Positions 1 to 7,926 of a stretch of DNA of 64,000 bases are shown piece by piece (position 1 is the stretch's first letter; each line of letters starts with the position of its first letter). The stretch is from Mucilaginibacter sp. (lineage in GTDB: Bacteria > Bacteroidota > Bacteroidia > Sphingobacteriales > Sphingobacteriaceae): positions 124,001-188,000 of the forward strand of contig JAQBOM010000020.1 of NCBI GenBank assembly GCA_028288025.1. Direction: 5' to 3'. Both the position numbers and the translations under genes were made by a program. The notes below the pieces were generated by a model. It had not been told where the DNA came from. It ran no database searches and saw only the letters and a list, made by a program, of their open reading frames with translations.

Positions 1-220
1 GTTAAAGGGACATAACGGCACCCTTGTTTATCGCATACGGCCCGGTAAAAGTGCTTTTGTTGAAAGCAGTCGAGAATTGCCCTACGAGATCCATTTAGTA
101 ACCTTTGGCAGCAAAGCCGATTTTGAAGGGTATAAAAACGATCCGAAGCGCCTGGACTTCATCGAAATGAAAAACAATTCGGTAGAAAAGATAATTTTAA
201 TTGAAGGCGTCGAATTGTGA
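1..220 (+). CDS. 3' end of a small conserved protein, possibly a dimeric alpha/beta-barrel (DUF1330-like) protein
   Basis: The reading frame is open from base 2 to a TGA at 218-220 and enters from outside the window, so only the last 72 residues are visible. The tail contains the segment YEIHLVTFGSKADFEGYKND followed by a strand-like IIL(I)EG ending. That arrangement resembles the second half of small ferredoxin-like-fold proteins that form dimeric alpha/beta barrels, but no catalytic residue can be assigned and the family call is a guess. It converges with the next gene with a gap of only 9 bp. Confidence 0.55.
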   Translation, partial: LKGHNGTLVYRIRPGKSAFVESSRELPYEIHLVTFGSKADFEGYKNDPKRLDFIEMKNNSVEKIILIEGVEL

Positions 221-229
221 TGATGCGGG

Positions 230-634
230 TTATGTTTTAGACTCCCCTCCTTTATTCGTTTTGTTCCCGCCAACCCGAGACCCGGCATATGCTATCCGCA
301 TAAACTTTCGTACCTCATCGTTTATATCTTCCTTGTTCAACATCCTGAAATGATGATATATGGTATGTCTGCCGGACACCTCCTGTATGCGCTGAAAGCA
401 AAGATTGTCATCATACCGCTGTTTAAAAGGAAACACCACATGAATAAAATTTTTGCCTGCCTGAGTAATATAAGCTACCGGCTTGTGCGCATTGGCAATA
501 CTGATCATCGTTTTGTGCGGATGAATACTAACAAGGCCGATCTTTTGTAATTCAGCTATAAAATGATCAAACAGTATCAAAGCGTGTGCGGACCTGATGA
601 TAGAAAATGCCGGTAAGTGCCTAGGATCCTCCAC
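230..634 (-). CDS. DUF5655-like protein; possibly a 5'-interrupted gene
   Basis: This 134-residue frame carries the conserved core GKNFIHVVFPFKQRYDDNLC and the ending HHFRMLNKEDINDEVRKFM, which I associate with DUF5655-type proteins of Bacteroidota. Function is unknown. The only start inside the open frame is a GTG at 634. The same frame continues upstream for eleven sense codons to an in-frame TGA at 668-670, and beyond it to an ATG at 695-697 opening with MTIEKRFFE. Either translation begins at the GTG, or a longer gene starting at 697 has been broken by a nonsense change. No selenocysteine insertion element was recognised, so recoding is not proposed. Confidence 0.6.
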   Translation of the reverse strand: MEDPRHLPAFSIIRSAHALILFDHFIAELQKIGLVSIHPHKTMISIANAHKPVAYITQAGKNFIHVVFPFKQRYDDNLCFQRIQEVSGRHTIYHHFRMLNKEDINDEVRKFMRIAYAGSRVGGNKTNKGGESKT

Positions 635-803
635 GTTATATTTATGAAGTATCGAAGCTAAATATAATCACTCAAAAAATCTTTTTTCGATTGTCATTTA
701 TTCTTCTCCTCCGATAACTCAAAGAAACATTTATTTGGAACTAGTTGAAACCGTTGCTATTCTGCCCTGTTACTCAGGAGTAACTGTATCAAATTTGATC
801 GAT

Positions 804-1463
804 ATGAAAACTTTAAAAAAAATTGCAACACTCTTGTTGCCTGTTATTCTTTTCGCATCATGCAGTACTCCAACGCTGATAACAAGCTCATGGAGAAAGA
901 GTAACGCCACCGCTAACGATTATCACAAAATTTTTATCGCCTCTATCACCAAAGACATCGCGGCCAAGCAAGCCGTTGAAAATGGTTTGCAGCAGCAACT
1001 GGAGCAAAAAGGGTTTACGGTCGTGAAAAGCATAGATGTTTTCCCGCCAGATTTCAGCACACAAACAGGGCAAAAAAAAGAACTCGTGCTCGGCAAGATA
1101 CAACAAATGAATGCCGACGGGATATTGACCGTAGCGTTGCTACGTAAGGAGACCGAAACGCATTATGTGCCAACCGGCGGCGGTTACTGGAACCCGGGTT
1201 TGAGATATGGGTATTACAATAGCTTTTGGAATTACTACAATAATTGGTATCCCTCTATTTATGCACCCGGATATTATGACCAGGATAAGGTTTATTACCT
1301 GGAAACCAACTTGTACAACGCCAGAACGGAGCAGTTAATATGGGCCGCCCAATCCAAAACCTATAACCCAACAAACATTGACAGCTTTCTTAAGGGCTAC
1401 GTAAGTGCAATTTATAAGCAGATGGTTAAGGATGGCGTGTTAAGTGCAACGGCGGGTCGGTAA
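804..1463 (+). CDS. DUF4136-like lipoprotein
   Basis: The protein is a 219-residue predicted lipoprotein. It starts MKTLKKIATLLLPVILFASC, so a hydrophobic stretch ends in a lipobox with Cys near residue 20. I use the ATG at 804 rather than the longer upstream frame because the signal peptide begins there. The body is a mixed domain with a Tyr/Trp/Gly-rich loop (about residues 125-160) and the segment YYLETNLYNARTEQLIWAAQ, typical of DUF4136-like outer-membrane lipoproteins that adopt a nucleoside-hydrolase-like or TolB-N-like fold. Function is unknown. A 12 bp perfect palindrome (ATCAAATTTGAT, 788-799) lies just before the start. Confidence 0.65.
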   Translation: MKTLKKIATLLLPVILFASCSTPTLITSSWRKSNATANDYHKIFIASITKDIAAKQAVENGLQQQLEQKGFTVVKSIDVFPPDFSTQTGQKKELVLGKIQQMNADGILTVALLRKETETHYVPTGGGYWNPGLRYGYYNSFWNYYNNWYPSIYAPGYYDQDKVYYLETNLYNARTEQLIWAAQSKTYNPTNIDSFLKGYVSAIYKQMVKDGVLSATAGR

Positions 1464-1516
1464 CACAGCAGTACGCGCTGGATGAACCCTTGTTTAACCT
1501 ATAAACCCTCTTTCTA

Positions 1517-1801
1517 ATGAAATCTTTTGAACTACCGGTAGGCCAAAGCCAGCGATGGCTAAAATTTGAACCACAGAAAAAAGCGAATACCTTTAAAATA
1601 TACGCTGTGGATAAGGCAAAAGACTGGCTTGATTATGAACAATCCCGGTCGGTGGATTTACCTGATGACGGGTCGCTGGGCATTATCACCGTGCACAACG
1701 CAAATCAGTTTGAATTTGACGGCGCAGGCGCCTTAACCGGCCAGGATCTGCAGGCTATAGCGGCACAAATTGTAAATCATCCGCAATTTAAAGCCTACTA
1801 A
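1517..1801 (+). CDS. Hypothetical protein, 94 residues
   Basis: A short acidic cytoplasmic protein without signal peptide or membrane segment. It starts MKSFELPVGQSQRWLKFEP and ends in a helix like QDLQAIAAQIVNHPQFKAY. I do not recognise the family. It follows the lipoprotein gene by 53 bp on the same strand and may be cotranscribed. The next gene converges 21 bp downstream. Confidence 0.6.
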   Translation: MKSFELPVGQSQRWLKFEPQKKANTFKIYAVDKAKDWLDYEQSRSVDLPDDGSLGIITVHNANQFEFDGAGALTGQDLQAIAAQIVNHPQFKAY

Positions 1802-1822
1802 ACCACGCGGTTAATGGAAGGT

Positions 1823-2605
1823 TTATTCGTTCAAAAACGCTTCAACCAGTGCCGCGGTTATAGCAGGCAGCTTGCCGCCTTCTTTCTCCGAACCAGCCTC
1901 GCCGATGATTGAGCCATGTGTGCCGGGCAGTATCGCCAGCCGCGACTCCGGTATCAGGCGTGTGATCTCTATCATATGCGCGGGCGTAACTACGTCATGG
2001 TCGGCTGCCATTATCAGGGCAGGCGCTTTTATCGAACGCAGATCATCATCGGGCCAGTCTTTAAAAGTTGCCATTCGTTCTACATCTTTATCAAACATCC
2101 CCTGCAAGCGGCTCTTATCGGGCGTCACTTTTAAAAAGGCTGCTTGCAGCGGCGCCGGCATACTATCCAGGGTGGCGCCTGCGAACCCCTCGAAAAAGCC
2201 GGGAATAAATCCGTCCCTTTTATAAGCCCCCGAAATAACAACTATTTTGTTAACGATGCCCGGATGCCGTATAGCAATTTGCATAGCAGTGCTGCCGCCG
2301 TTGCTGAAACCTAAAAAATTCGCCTTATCAATTTTGAGATAATGAAGCAGCCCTGCCACGTCATCTGCGTCATGCGCAAACGACTCGGGCGCGTCCCTGT
2401 CGCTTGTGCGGCCATGTGCCTGCAGCTCAACGGCTAACAGTTTGCCACAACCTGAAAGCAATGGTATCAGTGTACTGAAAGACGTTTCAATAGTTGAACC
2501 GCCGCCATGTATCAGCACCAGCGGTATATTACCATCGCCATATATTTCATAGTACATATTCAGCCCGTTTACGGGTGCATAGCCGGATGTTTTTAGTTTT
2601 TCCAT
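1823..2605 (-). CDS. Alpha/beta-fold hydrolase
   Basis: A 260-residue single-domain cytoplasmic hydrolase. The oxyanion-hole motif HGGGS is at residues 33-37. The nucleophile elbow GFSNGG is at 99-104, so Ser101 is the nucleophile. The acid is probably Asp204 in AADHDVVTP and the base His230 in GTHGS. All triad positions are present, so the enzyme should be active on an ester-, lactone- or C-C-type substrate. The substrate cannot be read from sequence. It stands alone between two plus-strand genes. The annotated ATG directly precedes a normal beta-strand start. Confidence 0.88.
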   Translation of the reverse strand: MEKLKTSGYAPVNGLNMYYEIYGDGNIPLVLIHGGGSTIETSFSTLIPLLSGCGKLLAVELQAHGRTSDRDAPESFAHDADDVAGLLHYLKIDKANFLGFSNGGSTAMQIAIRHPGIVNKIVVISGAYKRDGFIPGFFEGFAGATLDSMPAPLQAAFLKVTPDKSRLQGMFDKDVERMATFKDWPDDDLRSIKAPALIMAADHDVVTPAHMIEITRLIPESRLAILPGTHGSIIGEAGSEKEGGKLPAITAALVEAFLNE

Positions 2606-2702
2606 TTTTGATGGTTAGGATTTTATCACTGCCAATATAAGAAGTCGGTGCAAATATCGTTAGGAACATACGCTACTACTTTTCATAACCTAAATAGAGT
2701 CA

Positions 2703-3677
2703 ATGAACATTTTGATGAGCTTCCGCAAAAAAAAGATTAAGTATTTAATATTTTCGATCTTCTTTTTGAACGGTCTTTTTTATAAATGCTTAGCGCAAAG
2801 TGTTGATAAGAGCGATTTGATTGCAAGGGCCGACTCTTTCTATTTTAGCAAAGATTATAAAAATGCTTCTTTTCTGTACAATTTAGCTTTTGACGTTAAA
2901 AATGGCAAAGGAGGTTTATCGTATGGTAACGTTTATCATTTTTACAATGCTGCATCAGCGAATGCACATATTAAACATCTGTCAAACACCTTTTTATATC
3001 TTAATAGAATTGTAATCAAAGATAATTTAACTGATTACAACGCTTTGTCAATCGACTCTAATTTTAGTAAAGTTCATAAAGACAAGCGCTGGCAACCGTT
3101 ATTGGTTTCAATTATTGACAATAAAAATGAAGTAAGAAATAATTACGGGAAGGCGGTAGCATGGGAGTTGAATAATATTCGCTTAGAAAATATTCGTCGA
3201 CAAAACAGAATAGATAGCCTGATCGTCGTTTTTGGAGCCAACTCGCAGGTAATTCGCGAAGAAAGAATTTTAGCAAAAAAACCGGACTCTCTGAATCTTT
3301 TGCGACTGAAATCCATAATTAATACCTATGGATGGCCAGGCGCGGATATAATCGCTATTGAAGCAAATAAACAAATGTTTAATATGATTTTAAACTCTGA
3401 TTTTAAAACGGAAAAACAATTCGTCGCCGTACTTTGGCAGGCATTTATAAAAGGAAACGCGGCTCCGGCTGACTACGCGGCTCTTGCTGATAAAGTCGCA
3501 TTAATTGAATCAAAAAGCCAGATTTACGGGAGCATTGTCAAAAGAAACGGAACATCGTGGTATGTCCCCCCGATAATAGATGAACATAATGTAAATACCC
3601 GTCGCGCAAAAATAGGATTGACGCCGCTTGAAGATTACTTGAAACAGTACGGTGTAACATATAGCGTCCCCGATTAA
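2703..3677 (+). CDS. Secreted DUF6624-domain protein
   Basis: A 324-residue protein with a basic N-terminus and hydrophobic segment ending LFYKCLAQS, giving a signal peptide (possibly a lipobox at Cys29). Residues 35-130 look like one or two helical TPR-like repeats (ADSFYFSKDYKNASFLYNLA). The C-terminal part, with YGWPGADIIAIEANKQMFNM and VPPIIDEHNVNTRRAKIGL, matches the DUF6624 family of Bacteroidota. Its activity is unknown. ATG at 2703 or 2715 are both possible. This gene is more A+T-rich than its neighbours, with codon use unlike the adjoining genes, which may hint at transfer. Confidence 0.7.
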   Translation: MNILMSFRKKKIKYLIFSIFFLNGLFYKCLAQSVDKSDLIARADSFYFSKDYKNASFLYNLAFDVKNGKGGLSYGNVYHFYNAASANAHIKHLSNTFLYLNRIVIKDNLTDYNALSIDSNFSKVHKDKRWQPLLVSIIDNKNEVRNNYGKAVAWELNNIRLENIRRQNRIDSLIVVFGANSQVIREERILAKKPDSLNLLRLKSIINTYGWPGADIIAIEANKQMFNMILNSDFKTEKQFVAVLWQAFIKGNAAPADYAALADKVALIESKSQIYGSIVKRNGTSWYVPPIIDEHNVNTRRAKIGLTPLEDYLKQYGVTYSVPD

Positions 3678-3717
3678 CTACTAGTCTGCCAAATTGATTT
3701 CCTGCAGCTTTTACTAC

Positions 3718-5025
3718 TCAAAACGCTTCATTCAAATTCAGGAAGAACCCTTTGTTGCCAAACTTACCATAGGCATAATCAAGCGCCAGGTTGGTGCGTG
3801 TAGTTTTGTTGAACAGCACGCGCAGGCCTGCGCCCCCACCCGGCTGAAACACCTGGAATAATTTGGTGCCGTGCTCATCATTGGCAGATTGCATGCTCAC
3901 AAAGGCTACACCACTGATAAATTTATTTGCCAATATTGGGAACCGAAACTCGGCTTCGGTATCGTTAAATTGCGTGCCTTTAAAATATTGCGAGGTGTAC
4001 CCTCTCCCACTTCTGAACGACCCGTCCCTGGCGGTGCCAGGCAGTTCGAGGTAGGGAATGGTGCCACTTACAAGGTACGACCCCCAGTTCCAGAATGCCA
4101 GTACCGCTTCGGGGTTGATGTCTGATAAGCTGAAATACTTCCTAAAATCGGTTGTAAATTGTACTGAATTTTTTGTGCTGCCAATCCATGTTTGGTTGGC
4201 CCGGATGCCTGCATCAAAATAGATTCCTGTATACGCGCGGTTCGGATTATCGCGCGAGGTGTACTGCACATTAAACAAAAGTCCGTTAGCCTGGTAATGA
4301 TCTTCCGGAAATCCATGCTTGATGTTATAGACGCTGATGGGCGTCGCATTATCAACCGTGTCAGTTTGCTGAATCCTGCGCCTGATCTCAAACGACGCCC
4401 CGGCCCCGATGAAAAGATTTTTCGCTACCTCTTTATAAACTTTTTCCCTGAAATTAAAATATAACGAATGGACAGAGTAAACTTTATGTGTAGGATCCGC
4501 CAGCACTTTGTCGGCATCGGTTCCGCCTGTTATGGGCTGGCTTATGCCAAGCCCGTAGTCGGGCGTAACGGTCTTTGATACAACGATATTGCCCTGCAAA
4601 TTCCATTTATTGCCGGGGGTGAATATATTATGGTTAACGTAAAAATAAATAATGCCCTTGGTGGTGATAGAAGCCGACGTAGCGCCAACCGAAAGCAACG
4701 TGTTGGGATCGTCCCCTAACCTTCTCCCTGCTACCGCCTTAATCCCAAGCTGTTCGCCGATAGTAGGATTTGCGGCAATGTTAGGCACAATGGTAATGCC
4801 CGAGCTTTTATGCGGTGCGCCAGGCATTTTTTTTGAATGGAAAATATCGCGTATCAAATCACCAAAGTCGAGTTGGTTGTTGAGATCATTCGCAGCTTTT
4901 TGAACTTTTGCCTTCAATGAATCAACCGGACCCTGTACCTGCCCGTAAGCAAACCCTTGCAGACATAATAACATTAGTAACAGCTTGAATACATGAAATT
5001 TTTTACGGCTGTGGGTATACTTCAC
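3718..5025 (-). CDS. BamA/TamA-family outer-membrane beta-barrel (surface antigen, POTRA-less)
   Basis: A 435-residue exported protein with signal peptide (LLLMLLCLQGFAYGQ). After a short helical linker and a Pro-rich stretch it consists of alternating beta strands, ending in the aromatic strand GFFLNLNEAF. The late strands contain GGGAGLRVLFNKTTRTNLALDYAYG, the typical last hairpin of Omp85/BamA-type barrels. Length is that of a barrel alone, so the usual POTRA repeats are absent. In Bacteroidota such short members are common and their cargo is unknown. It is a single gene with no partner next to it. Confidence 0.75.
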   Translation of the reverse strand: MKYTHSRKKFHVFKLLLMLLCLQGFAYGQVQGPVDSLKAKVQKAANDLNNQLDFGDLIRDIFHSKKMPGAPHKSSGITIVPNIAANPTIGEQLGIKAVAGRRLGDDPNTLLSVGATSASITTKGIIYFYVNHNIFTPGNKWNLQGNIVVSKTVTPDYGLGISQPITGGTDADKVLADPTHKVYSVHSLYFNFREKVYKEVAKNLFIGAGASFEIRRRIQQTDTVDNATPISVYNIKHGFPEDHYQANGLLFNVQYTSRDNPNRAYTGIYFDAGIRANQTWIGSTKNSVQFTTDFRKYFSLSDINPEAVLAFWNWGSYLVSGTIPYLELPGTARDGSFRSGRGYTSQYFKGTQFNDTEAEFRFPILANKFISGVAFVSMQSANDEHGTKLFQVFQPGGGAGLRVLFNKTTRTNLALDYAYGKFGNKGFFLNLNEAF

Positions 5026-5182
5026 TATGATGTCTGGGCTTTAGGGGTGCTTACTGTTAAATAATTTAAAGTAAGCAATGGCTTTTATTGATCCAAATGG
5101 CGAAGTTAAATCATCGGGCTTCTAATTACATACATCCAAATGTCACAAATCTGTGAAGATTGAGTGAATATTGGCCGGATTG

Positions 5183-5539
5183 TTAAAAACGCTGCCAGGC
5201 AACAATCACAGCTACCAAGAAAATAATTACCAGCGCCGGTAATATCTTATAATCCTTTTTACTGAAGTGAACCACAAATGCACCCACCATTACTATAGCA
5301 AACCCTGCCGCGGCCAACGGGGTTAACACCGGGTAAATGCTAAGCAGCCATGGAAGAATAACACCAAAAACACCCAATACCTCCATTATACCAATAAACC
5401 TGTACGGCGCTGCAGACTCGTCTGCAGTGATCGCTTTTTTTTCAACTAAGCCGGCTTTAGATATAAACGTTTTTATAACTCCCGGAACGATAAAAACCGC
5501 TGCTAACAAGCCTTGCAGCACCCATAAAAAAGTGTTCAT
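5183..5539 (-). CDS. DoxX-family integral membrane protein
   Basis: A 118-residue protein with four predicted transmembrane helices. The first helix runs into FIVPGVIKTF and the second segment contains GIMEVLGVFGVILPWL, the normal pattern of the DoxX/DoxD-like family. Family members act at the membrane in redox or thiol stress, but the exact reaction is unclear. It is divergent from an HxlR regulator with a 96 bp shared promoter region, the usual context for a regulator controlling a DoxX-type target. Confidence 0.85.
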   Translation of the reverse strand: MNTFLWVLQGLLAAVFIVPGVIKTFISKAGLVEKKAITADESAAPYRFIGIMEVLGVFGVILPWLLSIYPVLTPLAAAGFAIVMVGAFVVHFSKKDYKILPALVIIFLVAVIVAWQRF

Positions 5540-5564
5540 AAATGTAATTATTTAAAGTATTTTT

Positions 5565-5622
5565 CAAAATTAACCCGATTAGCTATACTTTTGTCATCAG
5601 TTACATAAAGTATACCGGTATA
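5565..5622. promoter_or_regulatory. Divergent DoxX/HxlR promoter region with a 12 bp palindrome
   Basis: Two perfect -7 boxes of the Bacteroidota type face opposite ways. TAATTTTG on the minus strand (5565-5572) suits the DoxX gene, and TACTTTTG on the plus strand (5586-5593) suits the HxlR gene. Between the second box and the HxlR ATG lies the perfect palindrome TATACCGGTATA (5611-5622), a plausible operator for HxlR autoregulation. No good -33 TTG is visible for either box. The operator role is inference. Confidence 0.5.
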
Positions 5623-5635
5623 AAAACGTATAGCA

Positions 5636-6004
5636 ATGATCGAATACTCAACTCAATCCTGTTCACAGAGCCGCCGCGCGGTTCAGGACACTTTAGAAAT
5701 AATTCATGGAAAATGGAAACTGCCTATACTGGCTACGCTTTATACCAAGTCATTTAGGTTTAAAGAGCTGTCGAGAGAGATTGGTATCACGCCTCGTATG
5801 CTTTCCCGCGAACTGCAGGATCTTGAGCTAAACCAACTAATAAGCCGTACGGTACTCCAAACAAGGCCTGTAAGTGTTGAGTATGCCGTAACCGAATACG
5901 GATTAACATTTGTAGAAGTGCTGGAAGCGATGAAGAACTGGGGTGTTAAACACAGGCGGAAAATCATATTTGCAGATGATCCGGCGGCTCAGGTAGTCAC
6001 ATAG
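5636..6004 (+). CDS. HxlR-family winged-helix transcriptional regulator
   Basis: A 122-residue DNA-binding protein. It has the family signature: a Cys-containing N-terminus (TQSCSQSRRAVQDTLEIIHG), then GKWKLPILATLY, the recognition helix ITPRMLSRELQDLE and the wing with VEYAVTEYG. Such proteins usually sense redox or electrophile stress through the N-terminal cysteine, here Cys8. The divergent DoxX gene is its likely target, with the palindrome just ahead of this start as candidate binding site. Confidence 0.92.
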   Translation: MIEYSTQSCSQSRRAVQDTLEIIHGKWKLPILATLYTKSFRFKELSREIGITPRMLSRELQDLELNQLISRTVLQTRPVSVEYAVTEYGLTFVEVLEAMKNWGVKHRRKIIFADDPAAQVVT

Positions 6005-6026
6005 CCGATGATTCTGTCCGGCTATA

Positions 6027-6443
6027 TTATTTCTCCCGTTTGAACGCTGAAAGAAAAAGCGCCGGTTTACCCATGGTTTCAAATGCATCCGGGTAACCAT
6101 TGCCTATTAAGTTGTAACAAATAGTCAACCCATCATTTTCATATTTATAAATGGCGGTAAAATGTTTCCCTTTATTTACCCCTTCCCTGCCGTAAATATC
6201 CATTTTACCATCGTCGTATTTTACGATCCCTTTGTCTACGCTTTCGGCGATAACGGTATAGGTGCTGTCGTTAATGATAAGTTTCTCCCTTTCAAAAATC
6301 TTTTTTGGAAATGATTTCCCGCCCATTTCCTGCTGATATGGAACCCAGGTGCCGTTTAATTTTCCGGTTTGGGTTGCCCCCTTTTTAATATCGGCGCTGC
6401 TAAGTCCAAGACTCAGCAGACAAATGAACACTGTAAACCGCAT
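6027..6443 (-). CDS. TIGR03067-like secreted small protein
   Basis: A 138-residue protein with a cleavable signal peptide (MRFTVFICLLSLGLSSA). The mature part starts LNGTWVPYQQEMGGKSFP and continues with a beta-rich series including YDDGKMDIYGREG, YKYENDGLTICYN and a final LSAFKREK. That order (opening GTW strand, central KGxxK(Y)D, terminal Leu-x-Phe-Lys-Arg) fits the TIGR03067 lipocalin-like domain. Function is unknown. It converges with the HxlR gene. Confidence 0.65.
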   Translation of the reverse strand: MRFTVFICLLSLGLSSADIKKGATQTGKLNGTWVPYQQEMGGKSFPKKIFEREKLIINDSTYTVIAESVDKGIVKYDDGKMDIYGREGVNKGKHFTAIYKYENDGLTICYNLIGNGYPDAFETMGKPALFLSAFKREK

Positions 6444-6667
6444 ATCTTTTATTTTAAATAATATGATCTAAGTTGAAAAACCATAAAGTACATCAAACTA
6501 GCCTGATGTGCATTCATTCAATTAAAATTAACAAATTATTTTCGAATATTCAAAATATCATCCCGCTTGGCGCAATGTATCCCCCGCCTGTGGCTGGAAA
6601 AACATTATTCAAAGAACATCGTTCACCTTATCAAATAGTGTAATCAATATCGTAATTTTATCCGCAC

Positions 6668-7246
6668 ATGCATAAGCCAAGCTATTATGTAGTAAACCTC
6701 CTTACACTTTACCGGCTGATAGCGGTTCCGGTATTGCTTATTTTGATTTTCAACCACCGGCTCGACCTGTTTAAATGGCTGCTTGTTATTAGCTTTTTGA
6801 CCGACGCGGTCGACGGGTACCTGGCCCGGAAATTTAACGCCATCAGCAAGCTTGGCGCCACGCTTGATTCTGTTGCCGACGATCTTACTATCGGTGTCGC
6901 CATTGTTGGCGTTATCATTTCAAACCCTGCCTTTATCAAACAGGAGCTGGTCTTGATCGTGATCATGTCAGTAATGTATGTCGCCGAAATCGTGCTTTCG
7001 CTGATGCGATACGGCAAAATAAGCGGCTTTCATATCTATACGGCCAAAATGGCCGCGGTGCTGCAGGGCGCATTTATACTGCTGTTCTTCTTTCTACCTC
7101 AGCCTGTTTATATACTGTTTTATTTCACGGCAGCATTAACAATAATCGACCTGATAGAAGAAATAACGCTTGTCTTCCTGTTGCCCAAATGGCGGGCAAA
7201 CGTTAAAGGTGTATACTGGGTGTTAAAAAGCCGGCGCCCAAAATAA
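6668..7246 (+). CDS. CDP-alcohol phosphatidyltransferase family protein
   Basis: A 192-residue inner-membrane enzyme with about six transmembrane helices. It carries the complete family signature in TDAVDGYLARKF followed by GATLDSVADD (about residues 47-75). Its four aspartates bind the two divalent metals and the CDP-linked donor. Members transfer a phosphatidyl group from CDP-diacylglycerol to an alcohol such as glycerol-phosphate, serine or inositol. The acceptor is not readable from sequence. It precedes the NlpC/P60 gene by 57 bp. Confidence 0.88.
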   Translation: MHKPSYYVVNLLTLYRLIAVPVLLILIFNHRLDLFKWLLVISFLTDAVDGYLARKFNAISKLGATLDSVADDLTIGVAIVGVIISNPAFIKQELVLIVIMSVMYVAEIVLSLMRYGKISGFHIYTAKMAAVLQGAFILLFFFLPQPVYILFYFTAALTIIDLIEEITLVFLLPKWRANVKGVYWVLKSRRPK

Positions 7247-7303
7247 CGCAGCTTTATATCGCCGCCCGCCGAACAATGAAGGCATTTTTACGTAGTACAG
7301 GGT

Positions 7304-7849
7304 ATGCGGTCCAATTGCCTGTTTTATAGCCTGGTTATCATCATCCTCTCCTGTAAAGGGCGGGGGAGCAATTCAAATTCAACAACTTCTCCGGCAACGC
7401 CGGTTAATACCGAGTTGATAACCGACATTAACACCGGCAAAATAACCCCGTCAGAATTGCTTGCTTTCGCCTGTTCGCTTGAAGGCATCCCCTATAAATA
7501 TGGCTCAATCGATCGAAAACGGGGTTTCGATTGCTCCGGCTTTATTACCTATGTATTTAATCATTTCGGGATACTCGTTCCGAGGATGTCGGTTGATTTT
7601 ACGAATGTTCACCACCCCGTCGACGTTAAAGACGCCCGCCCTGGTGATTTGATACTGTTCACCGGCACCGACAGCACCATTCGGGTGGTAGGCCACATGG
7701 GCATCGTTGTCGCCAACTCCGGAAAGGCATTGGTATTCCTGCATTCCACCTCCGGCAAAGCCTATGGTGTCACCGAAACGCCTTTAAACACTTACTATCG
7801 CGGAAGGTATATGAAAACGATAAGGATTTTTCCGGAGAATGATAGATAA
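7304..7849 (+). CDS. NlpC/P60-family lipoprotein (C40 cysteine peptidase)
   Basis: A 181-residue lipoprotein with lipobox ending at Cys17 (IIILSC) and a Ser/Thr-rich linker. The catalytic domain has the nucleophile in DCSGF (Cys77), GHMGI (His131) and FLHSTS (His147), so the Cys-His-His set is intact. The family cleaves peptidoglycan stem peptides, usually gamma-D-Glu-meso-DAP bonds, at the outer or inner membrane face. The presence of PGDLILF just before the first His is typical. Confidence 0.9.
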   Translation: MRSNCLFYSLVIIILSCKGRGSNSNSTTSPATPVNTELITDINTGKITPSELLAFACSLEGIPYKYGSIDRKRGFDCSGFITYVFNHFGILVPRMSVDFTNVHHPVDVKDARPGDLILFTGTDSTIRVVGHMGIVVANSGKALVFLHSTSGKAYGVTETPLNTYYRGRYMKTIRIFPENDR

Positions 7850-7894
7850 CGCGCTAATGCTTTTCAATTGCCCCGTACAATTGCATTAATTTAT

Positions 7895-7902
7895 TAGCTT
7901 TG
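7895..7902 (+). promoter_or_regulatory. Candidate -7 box for the DUF4249 gene
   Basis: TAGCTTTG matches the Bacteroidota -7 consensus TAnnTTTG and lies 24 bp before the GTG start at 7927. No TTG stands at the expected spacing upstream, so this is only a candidate. Confidence 0.35.
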
Positions 7903-7926
7903 AAAAACCTAAATTAAAAACCGTTA

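Noticed and set aside
668..670. Selenocysteine recoding of the in-frame TGA before the DUF5655-like gene
   Set aside because: No SECIS-type hairpin was recognised, and the GDCCVxC gene at 15.6 kb uses Cys at its possible Sec position, so no sign of selenoprotein synthesis exists here.
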